Shown piece after piece: positions 47,210 through 56,374 of a stretch of DNA of 64,000 bases. Source of the stretch: Palleronia pontilimi (GTDB taxonomy: Bacteria > Pseudomonadota > Alphaproteobacteria > Rhodobacterales > Rhodobacteraceae); assembly GCF_016412875.1 (NCBI RefSeq), contig NZ_JAEKPD010000002.1, positions 248,001 through 312,000 of the forward strand, given 5' to 3'. Numbering within the stretch: the stretch's first letter is position 1; each line of letters starts with the position of its first letter. The notes beneath the pieces are model-generated. The model did not search any database. It saw nothing but the letters and a program-made list of their open reading frames with translations, and had not been told where the DNA came from. Made by a program: the position numbers and the translations under genes.

Positions 47210-47920
47210 ATGGCGAAGAAACCCGGAAACACCAGCGGACGCGGCGCTCGCGATCTGACCGTCAGGGTCAAGACCGCGCGCGGGCGACGCTCATCGTCGA
47301 CCCGCTGGCTGCAACGCCAGCTGAACGATCCCTACGTCAAGCGCGCCCAGGCCGAAGGCTACCGTGGGCGCGCCGCGTTCAAGATCATGGAGCTGGATGA
47401 CAAGTACCGCTTCCTCGTGCCCGGCGCCCGCGTGGTGGACCTGGGCTGCGCGCCGGGTGGCTGGATGCAGGTGGCGATCCCGCGTGTGAACGCGCTCGGC
47501 GAAAAGCCCGGCAAGGCGGTGGGCCGCGTGCTGGGCATCGATTTGCAGGAGGTCGAGCCGCTGGCGGGCGCCGAGATCCACCAGATGGATTTCATGGACG
47601 AAGGCGCCGACGAGCGGATCCGCGAGCTTGCCGGCGGTAAGGTGGATGTCGTCATGTCGGACATGGCGGCATCCTCTTCGGGCCACAAGCAGACCGACCA
47701 CCTGCGCATCATTGCCCTTTGCGAAGCGGCCGCATACCTGGCCTTCGACATGCTGGACGAGGGCGGCACCTTCGTGGCCAAGGTGCTGGCGGGCGGGGCC
47801 GAGGGCGATCTTCAGAAGCTGCTGAAGCAACGCTTCACGAAGGTCTTTCACATGAAACCGCCCAGCAGCCGCTCGGACAGCTCCGAGAAATTCGTCGTGG
47901 CGCAGGGTTTCCGCGGCTGA
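47210..47920 (+). CDS. rlmE: 23S rRNA 2'-O-ribose methyltransferase (FtsJ/RlmE)
   Basis: The 236-residue protein has a basic N-terminus ([15 protein letters not shown]), the FtsJ nucleation [20 protein letters not shown], the SAM motif [15 protein letters not shown] (about 78-92) and the K-D-K-E core with [11 protein letters not shown] and [14 protein letters not shown]. It methylates U2552 of 23S rRNA. It converges on the TPR-like gene. Confidence 0.94.
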   Translation: MAKKPGNTSGRGARDLTVRVKTARGRRSSSTRWLQRQLNDPYVKRAQAEGYRGRAAFKIMELDDKYRFLVPGARVVDLGCAPGGWMQVAIPRVNALGEKPGKAVGRVLGIDLQEVEPLAGAEIHQMDFMDEGADERIRELAGGKVDVVMSDMAASSSGHKQTDHLRIIALCEAAAYLAFDMLDEGGTFVAKVLAGGAEGDLQKLLKQRFTKVFHMKPPSSRSDSSEKFVVAQGFRG

Positions 47921-47974
47921 ACCGCCCGTCCCCCCGATTTCTGTCGCAGCGGCACAGTGGGACAGATTTCCGGC

Positions 47975-49564
47975 CTAAGGGCCCACCTTCGCCAGTGCGA
48001 CACCAGCTTCGAGAAGATCGGAATAGTCGCGGTTCGACAGCGCCCCGTTGCCAAGGCGCCGCGCGGCCCGCGCCGCCAGGTCCGGCCGCTCCAGCGAATT
48101 GGCGGTCAGGATGACCAGTCCGTAGGCGGCGCGGCCTTCCCTCGTTCCCATCGTGTCTCGGGCCAGCACGTCCTCGACCGTCGCTATTATCCAGTCCCGC
48201 TGCGCCGCATCGGGCGCGTTGCGCGCAAAGCGGCTGGCGACCAGCGCCCTGAGCCGCAAGTGCTGCTCGGGGTCCAGCGCCTGTTCCGCCGCCGCCAGCA
48301 GGACCGGCAGCGCGGCGAGTGGCACGTCTTCGGGCAGTGCGTCCTGCCATGCCTGATAGGGGGCGTCGATGCCCTCCATCAGCCCCGTGGCGGCGTTGAG
48401 ATCCCCGAGTGCGATCAGGATGCGGGCCAGGTCGTAGTGAGCCTGGCGGCCGATCCCGGACCCGCCCCAGGTATAGACCCCGCCGACAAGCCCGAACCCC
48501 ACGGCGGTGTTCCCGCTTTCGGGGAAATCCGCGAGGGCCAGACCGATGCTGTCGCGGATCTCGGGTTCCGGTGCGCCTGCGGCTTGCAACGCCTCGGCCG
48601 CGTGAATGTGGGGAAAGACAGGGAATGGGCCGCCATTTGTGCGCGCGAGACGATCCATCCTGCGCGCCAGATCAAAAGCGCGGTCGTCGTATCCGAGTGC
48701 TGCCGCCTGGCGGACGACCCGAAGCAGGTGCGAAGAATCGGGCCACGGGCCGTCGGTGGCATAGATCGTGAAGGCCCGGTCCAGCCACGCTTCGGCGCGG
48801 GGGGCGTCATGGGTGACGCGGGCTGACTGCAGGTATTTTGGTGCCTTGCCGTAGGGCCGGTCGGTTGGAAAGTAGCGCAAGAGCAACTCCGGACCGAGCA
48901 GGCGCGCCAGGGCATCATTCGTTCCTTGCTCGGTCGCGCCTGCCGCCTCCCGTAGCCGGTCGAGATAGGCAAGCGCGCCATCGCGGTCGCCCGCCTCGGC
49001 CATCATTTCCGCCGCCGCGACCAGGTTGCTTGCGCGCGCTCTGGGTGTTTCCCCTCCGAAGGCGGACAGGACAGCGGCGAAGTCGGCCGCCTGGTCGGGG
49101 GTGAGTGCGCCGCCGACACTGGACTGACGCAGATAAATGGCCGCCGTTTCGATCTGCCTGCCTGTCCAGACGCCCGGCGTCTGGACCACGGCCGCCGCGA
49201 CGGAAAGACCGCTGCGGATGGCAGCGGCGATGCGATGACTTGCCAGATACCGGTCGATCTTGGCGGGGATCGCGTCCGGCGCGATGCCTTCCGCGGCCCA
49301 GATCCGGGACAGGATATCCGCGGCATCGTCGATCCGCCCGGTCTCGACAAGGCCCTGGACCGCAGGGCTGTAGGTCGGCGCCACGGCGCGGATCATCGCA
49401 ACCTCCACTCCCAGGTCCAGCAGGCACTGCGAGGTCATGGCCGCACGGCAGGTCTTGAAGGCCTGCGCGCCGGGTCCCGCGGCAGGGGCGAAGCGCGAGG
49501 ACAGGTAGACGCCGCCGAGGACAAGAAACCCCAGGAGCAGGGCGGCTTTTGTCGCGGTGCGCAT
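47975..49564 (-). CDS. Membrane-anchored TPR-like protein of unknown function
   Basis: The 529-residue protein starts with a membrane anchor (about residues 7-24, AALLLGFLVLGGVYLSSR). A long alpha-helical, alanine-rich periplasmic region resembles tetratricopeptide repeats (DGALAYLDRLREAAGAT, PRAEAWLDRAFTIYA, ALDPEQHLRLRALVASRF). It begins 10 nt after the histidine kinase stop, so it is probably cotranscribed. No named family was recognised. Confidence 0.75.
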   Translation of the reverse strand: MRTATKAALLLGFLVLGGVYLSSRFAPAAGPGAQAFKTCRAAMTSQCLLDLGVEVAMIRAVAPTYSPAVQGLVETGRIDDAADILSRIWAAEGIAPDAIPAKIDRYLASHRIAAAIRSGLSVAAAVVQTPGVWTGRQIETAAIYLRQSSVGGALTPDQAADFAAVLSAFGGETPRARASNLVAAAEMMAEAGDRDGALAYLDRLREAAGATEQGTNDALARLLGPELLLRYFPTDRPYGKAPKYLQSARVTHDAPRAEAWLDRAFTIYATDGPWPDSSHLLRVVRQAAALGYDDRAFDLARRMDRLARTNGGPFPVFPHIHAAEALQAAGAPEPEIRDSIGLALADFPESGNTAVGFGLVGGVYTWGGSGIGRQAHYDLARILIALGDLNAATGLMEGIDAPYQAWQDALPEDVPLAALPVLLAAAEQALDPEQHLRLRALVASRFARNAPDAAQRDWIIATVEDVLARDTMGTREGRAAYGLVILTANSLERPDLAARAARRLGNGALSNRDYSDLLEAGVALAKVGP

Positions 49565-49574
49565 CCGTTGCCCC

Positions 49575-50894
49575 CTAACGTCCCAGCACGATATCGGCGC
49601 GCAGGCCGCCCAGCCGCTCGGACGCGTCGAGCCGCAGGATGCCGCCGTGCTGGCGCGCGATATCCATGGCAATGCTCAGCCCCAGTCCCACGCTGCCGCC
49701 CACGTTTTGATTGCGCGCCTCATCCAGCCGGGCGAAGGGCTTCATCGCCCGCTCCCGCGCGTCCTCGGGGATGCCGGGGCCATCATCCTCGACCGTGAAG
49801 ACCACGGCGCGCGGCGTGATCGACAGCGACAACTCGGCGCGCGTCCCGTGGCGCACCGCGTTGCCCACAAGGTTTTCCAGCGCGCGCGTGATCGACAGCG
49901 GTTGCAGCGACGCGGTGCCATCGCCCGTGATCTGCCTGACCGACACGTCGTGCCCGGCGCGCTGCGCGTTCTGGGCCACGTGGGACAGGATCTCGGCCGG
50001 ATCGACATCGGCGAAGTCGTCCAGCGCCCCATCGCGGGCGAAATCGAGAAACGCGTCCAGCATGCCCTGCATGTCGTCCACGTCGCGCAACAACTCGGAC
50101 GCCTCGGGATCGTCGGACATGGACAAGGCGAGCCGCATCCGCGTCAGCGGCGTGCGCAGATCGTGGCTGACGCCGGACAGCATCAGGGTGCGCTGCTCCA
50201 TCTGCCGCTCGATCCGCTGGCGCATGTCCATGAAGGCGGCGCCGGCCTGGCGCACCTCTGTCGCGCCCGTGGGACGGTAGCGGATCACGCGACCCCGTCC
50301 GAACGCCTGCGCCGCATCCGACAGCCGCTTGATCGGGCGCAGCTGGTTCTTCAGGAAAAGATAGGCGATCACCGTCATCAGCACCGACGCCAGCACCATG
50401 ATGACCAGCAATTGGTGGGGGTTCTTGGCCGATACCCGCTCGCGCGCGACGGTCAATCCCAGGGGGCCCTTGTCCGTCTCGACGCTCATCCGGACGCGGT
50501 TGTCGTCGCTGGCAAGATCGATCCCGCTCAGGCCCGGCAGCGCCTCGCGCAGGGTCGGCAGCACCAGCCGCCCCGACAAGTCGTAGATCAAGCGCGAATC
50601 CCCCGTCACCGGATCCGGATCGGGCAGGGCCACGTCGATCCGGAGCGCGCGCGCCAGCGGGGTGATCTGCGCCAAAGCGGTCGCGGCATCCGGTGCCGCT
50701 TCGACCTGGTCCACCAGCCGCGCCAGTTCCAACCCTACATTGCCCGTCATCTGGACGGTCACATCCTCGAACAGCCGCTGGATGAAGACGATCGACACGA
50801 CAAGCTGGATCGTGATCACCGGCAAGAGCAGGATCAGCGCGGCGCGGGCATAGAGCGACCGCGGGGCATAGCGTTTCAGCCAGTCGAATGTCAT
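49575..50894 (-). CDS. EnvZ-like sensor histidine kinase
   Basis: The 439-residue kinase has two membrane helices (about 18-38 and 162-182) enclosing a ~120-residue periplasmic sensor, HAMP, an H-box LSGVSHDLRTPLTRMRLAL (phosphoacceptor His 244), N-box ALENLVGNAVRHG and G-boxes VEDDGPGIPED and GGSVGLGLSIA. It resembles EnvZ. No response regulator is adjacent, and downstream is the TPR-like gene. Confidence 0.9.
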   Translation of the reverse strand: MTFDWLKRYAPRSLYARAALILLLPVITIQLVVSIVFIQRLFEDVTVQMTGNVGLELARLVDQVEAAPDAATALAQITPLARALRIDVALPDPDPVTGDSRLIYDLSGRLVLPTLREALPGLSGIDLASDDNRVRMSVETDKGPLGLTVARERVSAKNPHQLLVIMVLASVLMTVIAYLFLKNQLRPIKRLSDAAQAFGRGRVIRYRPTGATEVRQAGAAFMDMRQRIERQMEQRTLMLSGVSHDLRTPLTRMRLALSMSDDPEASELLRDVDDMQGMLDAFLDFARDGALDDFADVDPAEILSHVAQNAQRAGHDVSVRQITGDGTASLQPLSITRALENLVGNAVRHGTRAELSLSITPRAVVFTVEDDGPGIPEDARERAMKPFARLDEARNQNVGGSVGLGLSIAMDIARQHGGILRLDASERLGGLRADIVLGR

Positions 50895-50935
50895 GAACGG
50901 GACGCTATCGTTTGGGCCGGGAAGGAGGAAGTGCC

Positions 50936-51802
50936 ATGTCGACCGCCACGACGCTCGAGCCCGGTCTGCGCGTGCTGCGCGCCCCGAACCCGTCGCCCAT
51001 GACCCATACGGGCACGAACACCTATCTTCTGGGCGACGGCCCCGTCGCGGTGATCGATCCCGGTCCCGACAGCGCGGCGCATCTGGGCGCGATCCTCGCC
51101 GCCGCCACCTCGGGCATCAGTCATATCCTGGTGACCCACGCGCATCTCGACCACTCGCCGCTGGCACGCGCCCTGTCATCGCGGACCGGCGCCCCGGTCC
51201 TGGCCTTCGGGGATGCGCGGGCGGGCCGGGCGATGTCCCGCGACGACCTGCCCGACATTGGCGGTGGCGAAGGGGTCGACCACGCCTTCGCGCCCGACCA
51301 CGCGCTGTCGGACGGCGACGAGGTGGCCGGTTCCGGCTGGACGCTGCGCGCCCTCTGGACCCCCGGTCATTTCGGCAATCACCTGAGCTTCGCCTGGGGC
51401 GATACGGTCTTCACCGGGGACCTGGTGATGGGCTGGGCCTCGACCATGGTGTCGCCGCCCGACGGCGACCTGGGCCAATTCATGGCGTCCTGCGAGCGCC
51501 TGGCGCGCAGTGATTGGAGGCGCTTCTTCCCCGGCCACGGCGATCCGATCGACACCCCGCTCGCGCGGCTCGATTGGCTGCTGAAGCACCGGCGCGGGCG
51601 CGAGGCCGAGATCCTCGCCTGCCTCGAGGCTCGATCGGTGACGCCCATGGCCATCACCACGCGGATCTACGACGATATCTCCCCCGCTCTCAGGCCCGCC
51701 GCCCTTCGCAACGTCCTGGCGCATCTCATTGATCTCGAAGCCAGAAAAGTGATAGCGTGGCAAGGATCGCCCGGACCCGACACCCACGTCGCGCTCCGCT
51801 GA
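50936..51802 (+). CDS. Metallo-beta-lactamase-fold hydrolase
   Basis: The 288-residue enzyme has the HxHxDH motif THAHLDHSPLAR (about 62-73), GTNTYLLG, the GHFGNHLSF metal histidine and FTGDLVMGW, with a C-terminal helical region (VTPMAITTRIYDDI) as in LACTB2-like family members. It hydrolyses a thioester, RNA or similar; substrate unknown. GAAGGAGGAAG precedes the ATG. Confidence 0.88.
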   Translation: MSTATTLEPGLRVLRAPNPSPMTHTGTNTYLLGDGPVAVIDPGPDSAAHLGAILAAATSGISHILVTHAHLDHSPLARALSSRTGAPVLAFGDARAGRAMSRDDLPDIGGGEGVDHAFAPDHALSDGDEVAGSGWTLRALWTPGHFGNHLSFAWGDTVFTGDLVMGWASTMVSPPDGDLGQFMASCERLARSDWRRFFPGHGDPIDTPLARLDWLLKHRRGREAEILACLEARSVTPMAITTRIYDDISPALRPAALRNVLAHLIDLEARKVIAWQGSPGPDTHVALR

Positions 51803-51862
51803 GATTTTCGACCCCGATCCCCTTGCAGCACCCGACCCCCCTTGCTATAGGCACAATCGTGT

Positions 51863-51937
51863 TCCGGCGTAGCTCAGCGGTAGAGCAGTTGACTGTTAAT
51901 CAATTGGTCGTAGGTTCGATCCCTACCGCCGGAGCCA
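51863..51937 (+). tRNA. tRNA-Asn (GTT)
   Basis: The 75-nt cloverleaf has acceptor TCCGGCG/CGCCGGA, anticodon loop around GTT (GACTGTTAATC), T-loop TTCGATC and encoded CCA. It borders the AT-richer island. Confidence 0.95.
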
Positions 51938-52513
51938 AATTCCATCAAAGCACTGAAATCAGGATAGCCGCTTCGGCTTCGTCGGCGGGCGTGTTGACGC
52001 GCGTTTTCGAAGACGATCTCGCATATGGGTCGATATACCCGCGCTAAGCCTTGATGGCCTCGAACCTTGTTCGGAGCGGCGCCATGGTCGGCGTCGCACA
52101 TCCGGCTTCCTCGAAAACGGGTTTTCTGCTTCCTTCGCTTCGGAATGAGTCCCCCGCAACGCGTGCATCGGACACGCTCGGAATGCTGCTGACCGCGGGT
52201 CAGATCAAGGGGGAAGGGCTGCTTAGGGCGCGCCGATGGTAGCTGGAAAGCACGGACTGTTTGCAGCGACGCAGAAGATATCAGTATTTAAAGGCGAGTG
52301 TTGGTCGACTGCCGGTATAGGCCACTCAGACACCCCCTTTCGCCCGAACGGCGAACCTATTTCTATGCAATCACCCTCTGTGTCTTCGAATGAGGGGTCG
52401 TGTAGGCGCTCGGATCATCGAGTAGTGGATCGTGATCGCATTCACGGTCAATTGCGAAAGAAAGACTATCCAGCCCACTTAGCTTTTGCGACTGTCGAAA
52501 AGCTCGAAGATGG
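51938..52513. other. Gene-poor region after tRNA-Asn (576 nt)
   Basis: No supported gene. Composition drops towards AT to the right. Short open frames (for example on the plus strand at 52051-52242 and 52236-52601) show no family features, and the second runs antisense into the channel gene, so they are not called. It may hold remnants of an insertion at the tRNA. Confidence 0.55.
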
Positions 52514-53530
52514 TCAATCACCCGTCCTGCGAAACAAGTACCTCGCCAACGGCGCTGCCATGATTACGGCGACAAGGGAAAAGCCGCCAAATGCGAAATA
52601 GATTTGTTCAGGCCCGACCAAGAAGCTGTTAAACTCCGTGTGCAGGAAGGCGACAAACAGCAGGAAGAGGAAGGTCGCCAAGGCTTCCTTGTCGATGCAT
52701 GTCATGTACGGCACTCTGGGCGTATCCTGAGAGATCACGAATCTGACTGCGATCGTCGCCAACAACAGCGAGCCAACTATCCCGAGCGCCGAGCCATTGT
52801 CTTCGCCAGAAATTCCGAAGGTCACTACGGAAAACAACATGATTATGGCCATAGAAAGGGTCGATGAGATAAAGTAGTACCAGGGACGCCTTTTGATGAG
52901 AACTTTGTAATTGCACCTGACATTTTTTTCCGCGCTTCCCATCGAGTCTCGATCAAGCCCAAATTCGCCGACATTGAAATCAGGGAGGTCGAGACGATCG
53001 CCTCCCGGCGACTGATTCTTGGCCGACGAAACCGACCAATCTCGTTGGAAGTCCGCTTCATTCGCGCACCACAGGACGAAGTCGATCGTCAATTCGTCTG
53101 CTTCGTATGGGAATTTGCGAAGATCGAAGACCTGCTTGAAGCGCTCCTCGTAGACCTGTTCAAGCACCAAAGCTCCTTCCGATTGCCCGGCCTCGTGAAA
53201 CAGTAATCCCTTTTCGGGTTGCCCGGCGTAGAAATTGGTCGGAACAATCCCGCCCGTCAGCCGATTGATGATTTCAATTGCTTGACCGGGCAGATGCTCT
53301 GCCATGTCGCTTGGTCGATAATAGGTTCGATTGCCTGCCGTCTTGAACGGCTCCGGAAGGTTCTGGACATCGACATTGAAGCGGAAAATCAGGCGAACCT
53401 TTGCGCCAAATGATGATTCTTCCACATTCACGCTATGTAGCGAGATCAACCAGGCGCCAAGCTCGGTATGATGATGATCGGTCTGGGGAGCGCTATTCTG
53501 AGAAACCTCGCCATTATCGCTATCGGTCAT
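52514..53530 (-). CDS. Pentameric ligand-gated ion channel (Cys-loop receptor)-like protein
   Basis: The 338-residue protein has a beta-sandwich-like N-terminal half with VFDLRKFPYEADELTI (134-149, like the FPxDxQ strand of Cys-loop receptors). Four membrane helices follow at about 216-240, 246-267, 282-299 and 310-334, the M1-M4 pattern. The ATG at 53530 follows AGAGGAAAG; a TTG at 53545 is not needed. No N-terminal signal peptide is seen, which is odd because the ligand domain should face outside. Base composition is more AT-rich than neighbours. Confidence 0.75.
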   Translation of the reverse strand: MTDSDNGEVSQNSAPQTDHHHTELGAWLISLHSVNVEESSFGAKVRLIFRFNVDVQNLPEPFKTAGNRTYYRPSDMAEHLPGQAIEIINRLTGGIVPTNFYAGQPEKGLLFHEAGQSEGALVLEQVYEERFKQVFDLRKFPYEADELTIDFVLWCANEADFQRDWSVSSAKNQSPGGDRLDLPDFNVGEFGLDRDSMGSAEKNVRCNYKVLIKRRPWYYFISSTLSMAIIMLFSVVTFGISGEDNGSALGIVGSLLLATIAVRFVISQDTPRVPYMTCIDKEALATFLFLLFVAFLHTEFNSFLVGPEQIYFAFGGFSLVAVIMAAPLARYLFRRTGD

Positions 53531-53890
53531 CTCTTTCCTCTTCAATTACAGAGCTTCTATCGATTTCCACTACAGAACAAGATTGAGCCCTTCAAGTTGA
53601 GGCTCGCCAGAGGCAGAGCAAAATCAGGTCCAGATGCTGTCAATCTTGATCAGTCGAGGTCCCTGTAATACGTGTCTCTTGGTGTCGAGTTGAGTGAGGT
53701 TTGCCGCCATGCGCCACGCTGCAAAGATGGTGAAGCCGACCGAATTTCCGCAGCGCTGCCTCAAGCGAGTATCGGGCAGTCGGCGCAGATTTGCGGCTGC
53801 GGCCCTTCCCATTGCGGGCACCCGCAACTCGGTCCGGTCAGGTCTTTGCCACCTGTTCGAGTGCAATGCTGGCGCGCGGCGAGGAATGCC
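53531..53890. other. 360-nt region between the channel gene and the M15-like gene
   Basis: No gene is supported. AT-richer at the left, it returns to typical composition by about 53720. The divergent promoters of the flanking genes should lie here. Confidence 0.5.
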
Positions 53891-54547
53891 GTGAGACGCA
53901 GTCCCCGCAGCTATACCGCGCTCGAGGATCTGGGCCGTGTGCGGCTGTCGCGCCATTTCCACCTGCGCGAGTTCCTGTATTCCGAAATCGCGGGGTTCTA
54001 CGGCCGCACCAACATCCCCGAGGATCCGGACCTGATGATCGCCGCCGGGACCCGGCTGTGCGAAGAGTTGCTGGATCCGCTGGTCGAGACGTTCGGCCCG
54101 CTTCATATCCGGTCGTCCTACCGCGCGCCCGATCTGAACCATTTCGGCGCGACCGAAGTCCGGCCGCAGAAATGCTCGCGCAACGCCGTCAACCAAGCGG
54201 GCCACATCTGGGATCGCCGCGACGACGCGGGCCGGATGGGGGCCACGGCCTGCATCGTGGTGCCGTGGTTCGCCGATCAATACGCAAGGGGGCGCGACTG
54301 GCGGGATCTTGCGTGGTGGATCCACGACCATCTGCCCTATTCCGAGCAATACTATTTCCCCAAGCTGGCCGCGCTGAATCTGACCTGGCGCGAAGATCCG
54401 GCCCGCACGATCTCAAGCTACATCGCGCCGCGCGGCAAGCTGCTGGCCGCGGGCGCCACACCGTCCGAACCCCCGGATCAGCGCCGCGCCCGCTATGCCG
54501 ATTTTCCGCCGTTCCGCGCCATCCGCTATCCACGGGTGGGCCCGTGA
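53891..54547 (+). CDS. Peptidase M15-like / murein-endopeptidase-like protein
   Basis: The 218-residue protein starts at GTG 53891 after GAGGAAT. The region LSRHFHLREFLYSEIAGFYG, then RLCEELLDPLVETFGPLHIRSSYRAPDLNHFG, resembles the N-terminal half of M15-type D,D-carboxypeptidase proteins. The metal-site pattern (HxxxxxxD then a distal His) is not clearly complete: GHIWDRRD is the best candidate. No signal peptide. It may be a derived, possibly non-catalytic member. Confidence 0.65.
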   Translation: MRRSPRSYTALEDLGRVRLSRHFHLREFLYSEIAGFYGRTNIPEDPDLMIAAGTRLCEELLDPLVETFGPLHIRSSYRAPDLNHFGATEVRPQKCSRNAVNQAGHIWDRRDDAGRMGATACIVVPWFADQYARGRDWRDLAWWIHDHLPYSEQYYFPKLAALNLTWREDPARTISSYIAPRGKLLAAGATPSEPPDQRRARYADFPPFRAIRYPRVGP

Positions 54548-54728
54548 GCCTGCCGCGCGTCGCCGCGCCGGTCGCTGGAAAGTCCGAGGACGGCCGGGGC
54601 GCGGATCCATCACTTAGGCTGGTCCCCGTGCAAAATGTTCCCTTTGGCTGTCCTGCGAATATGCTAAGTCCCACGCAACGTCTTCTGGACGCAGATCCTG
54701 ACGGCCCTGAAGTAAGGAAACACACACC

Positions 54729-55679
54729 GTGACCGAGCTGCCGACCACCATCCGCTATGGCGAGCTGATCGCCCGCAGCACTGCGCCCATCGACGCGCAT
54801 ATCCCCGGCTCGGACCAACGCCAGACCTTCGCCATCATCGGCGGCTTGTCGGGATCAGCCGACCAGCAAGCGCCTATTGCCTCGCCGCACGGTTTCAGCC
54901 TCCGGGCCGCGGGCCAGCCGCCGCGTGTGCGCAACGCGCTGCATGCCCACCGCACGGAACAGGTGCTCTTCGTCCTGTCGGGCCGCTGGCGCTTCTTCTG
55001 GGGCCTGCACGGCGACGCGGGCGACGTGATCCTGGAACGCGGCGACATCCTCAAGGTCCCGACCGGTCTCTTCCGCGGGTTCGAGAATGTGGGCGAAGAC
55101 GACGCGATGATCATGGAGGTCTTGGGCGGCGGCGACGCGGGCGGCGATGTCATCTGGGCGCCGCAGGTGATCGAGGATGCGAAGGCGCACGGCCTGGTGC
55201 TGGGCGAGAACGGCAGGCTCTACGACAGCAAGAATGGCGAAAGCCTGCCCGACGGCGTCAAGCCGGTGTCACCGCTGACAGGGGACGACTTGAAGGCGTT
55301 CGCGGATCTCAGCCCCATGCAGGTCGTGGGCCAGGGTGTGCGCCGCTATAACGACATGGCAGCGCTGGCCAGGACCCGGGCCTGCAAGGTCATCGGCGAG
55401 ACGGGAATCATCCGCGACGCACCGGGCTTCGAGGTCGATCTGCTCACGCGGTCCTCGGCGAAAGAGGCGATGCACGAGCACGACCGTCCGTCGGTGCTGA
55501 TCCCCGTCTTCGGCCATTGGCGTGTGAACTGGCCCGGCGGGTCCGAGGTGATCGGCCCGGGCGACACCATGTCAGTGCCATCCGACCTGCCGCACAATGC
55601 GCTTCCGTCCATGCCGGGCGAGGCGGCGCTGTATCACATCATCGCCACGGACGATGCGGCCGAACCCAGCCCGCGGTAG
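54729..55679 (+). CDS. Bicupin-domain protein
   Basis: The 316-residue protein has two cupin barrels: HAHRTEQVLFVLSGRWRFFWG with GDILKVPTGLFRGFEN (about 75-125), and MHEHDRPSVLIPVFGHWRV with PGDTMSVPSDLPHNAL (about 235-295). Histidines in the first cupin could bind metal. Similar bicupins include quercetinase-like and gentisate-like dioxygenases; substrate unknown. Start is GTG at 54729 behind AAGGA. Confidence 0.8.
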   Translation: MTELPTTIRYGELIARSTAPIDAHIPGSDQRQTFAIIGGLSGSADQQAPIASPHGFSLRAAGQPPRVRNALHAHRTEQVLFVLSGRWRFFWGLHGDAGDVILERGDILKVPTGLFRGFENVGEDDAMIMEVLGGGDAGGDVIWAPQVIEDAKAHGLVLGENGRLYDSKNGESLPDGVKPVSPLTGDDLKAFADLSPMQVVGQGVRRYNDMAALARTRACKVIGETGIIRDAPGFEVDLLTRSSAKEAMHEHDRPSVLIPVFGHWRVNWPGGSEVIGPGDTMSVPSDLPHNALPSMPGEAALYHIIATDDAAEPSPR

Positions 55680-56374
55680 GATGCCAGGCAACAGGGCGGA
55701 CCGACCGGGTGGGCGCGCCGATCCGGGCGGCAGGCACCGGATCTCGGCCTCTGAAAACGCGCGCGCGCAGACTGTGGATGTCGATCCCAAGATCGGTTTG
55801 GCGAAACTTGGCGCCGTTTCGGCGGATGCCCGCGCAAGTCAGTGATCTGGCGACAGGATCGCGTGGGCGGATGGGACCGGAACACCAGGATTGACGCAGT
55901 CGCCCGGGCTTTCGGATGTGCGCCGAAACGGCGTATTTCCATAATCTTACGCCGCATTCATGAACCAGCTTTCTAGCGCCGAAGGACTTGCTGTTCCGGC
56001 TCACTTCAACCTTTGAAGGCCGCCGGCTCTGGATGGATCCTCGATTGGCATGATTTTGCCTATCGTCGTCGGGTCCCTGGATCGCTGCGCGGCGGTTTTA
56101 TCCACAGGCGCGGCCTTAGGTGTGACGGAAAGTTCCAAAGAGAAATCGAAAAAAATATATACTTAACAGGGTGATATTGGTGACTTTTAAGAAGAAAAGA
56201 AAGTTACCGAAAAACGTTGTGACAGGTGGGCCTCCACCCTAAGCTGAACTCACATAAAATTGACGATGCCGATGGTTGCCTGTCTTTTTGCAGGCGTACG
56301 AGAATCAAGATTTACAAGTATCTTTTGTTTTCAGTGATTTGGGTGCCATCGTCGTCGCGGTCCGAGGGAGATTG
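55680..56374. other. 695-nt intergenic region upstream of the giant gene
   Basis: No gene supported. From about 56120 to 56340 it turns strongly AT-rich with A-runs, likely a regulated promoter/leader region for the giant gene. It also holds a perfect DnaA box at 56098-56106 and a GGTGG/CCACC hairpin near 56226. Confidence 0.6.
56098..56106 (+). promoter_or_regulatory. Isolated DnaA-box match TTATCCACA
   Basis: A perfect 9-mer DnaA box immediately before the AT-rich stretch. It is single, with no dnaA, hemE or parAB nearby, so it may be a DnaA-responsive promoter element or a chance match. Confidence 0.35.

Noticed and set aside
52236-52601. 121-codon plus-strand frame by the channel gene
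   Set aside because: It overlaps the channel gene antisense, has no ribosome site or family features.
51938-54000. tRNA-Asn-derived attachment-site repeat flanking the island
   Set aside because: No copy of the tRNA 3' end was seen downstream, and no integrase gene is present.
53624-54349. Minus-strand 241-codon frame
   Set aside because: Shadow of the plus-strand M15-like gene; no family features.
56098-56340. Replication origin
   Set aside because: A single DnaA box and AT-rich run without dnaA or other origin genes is not enough.
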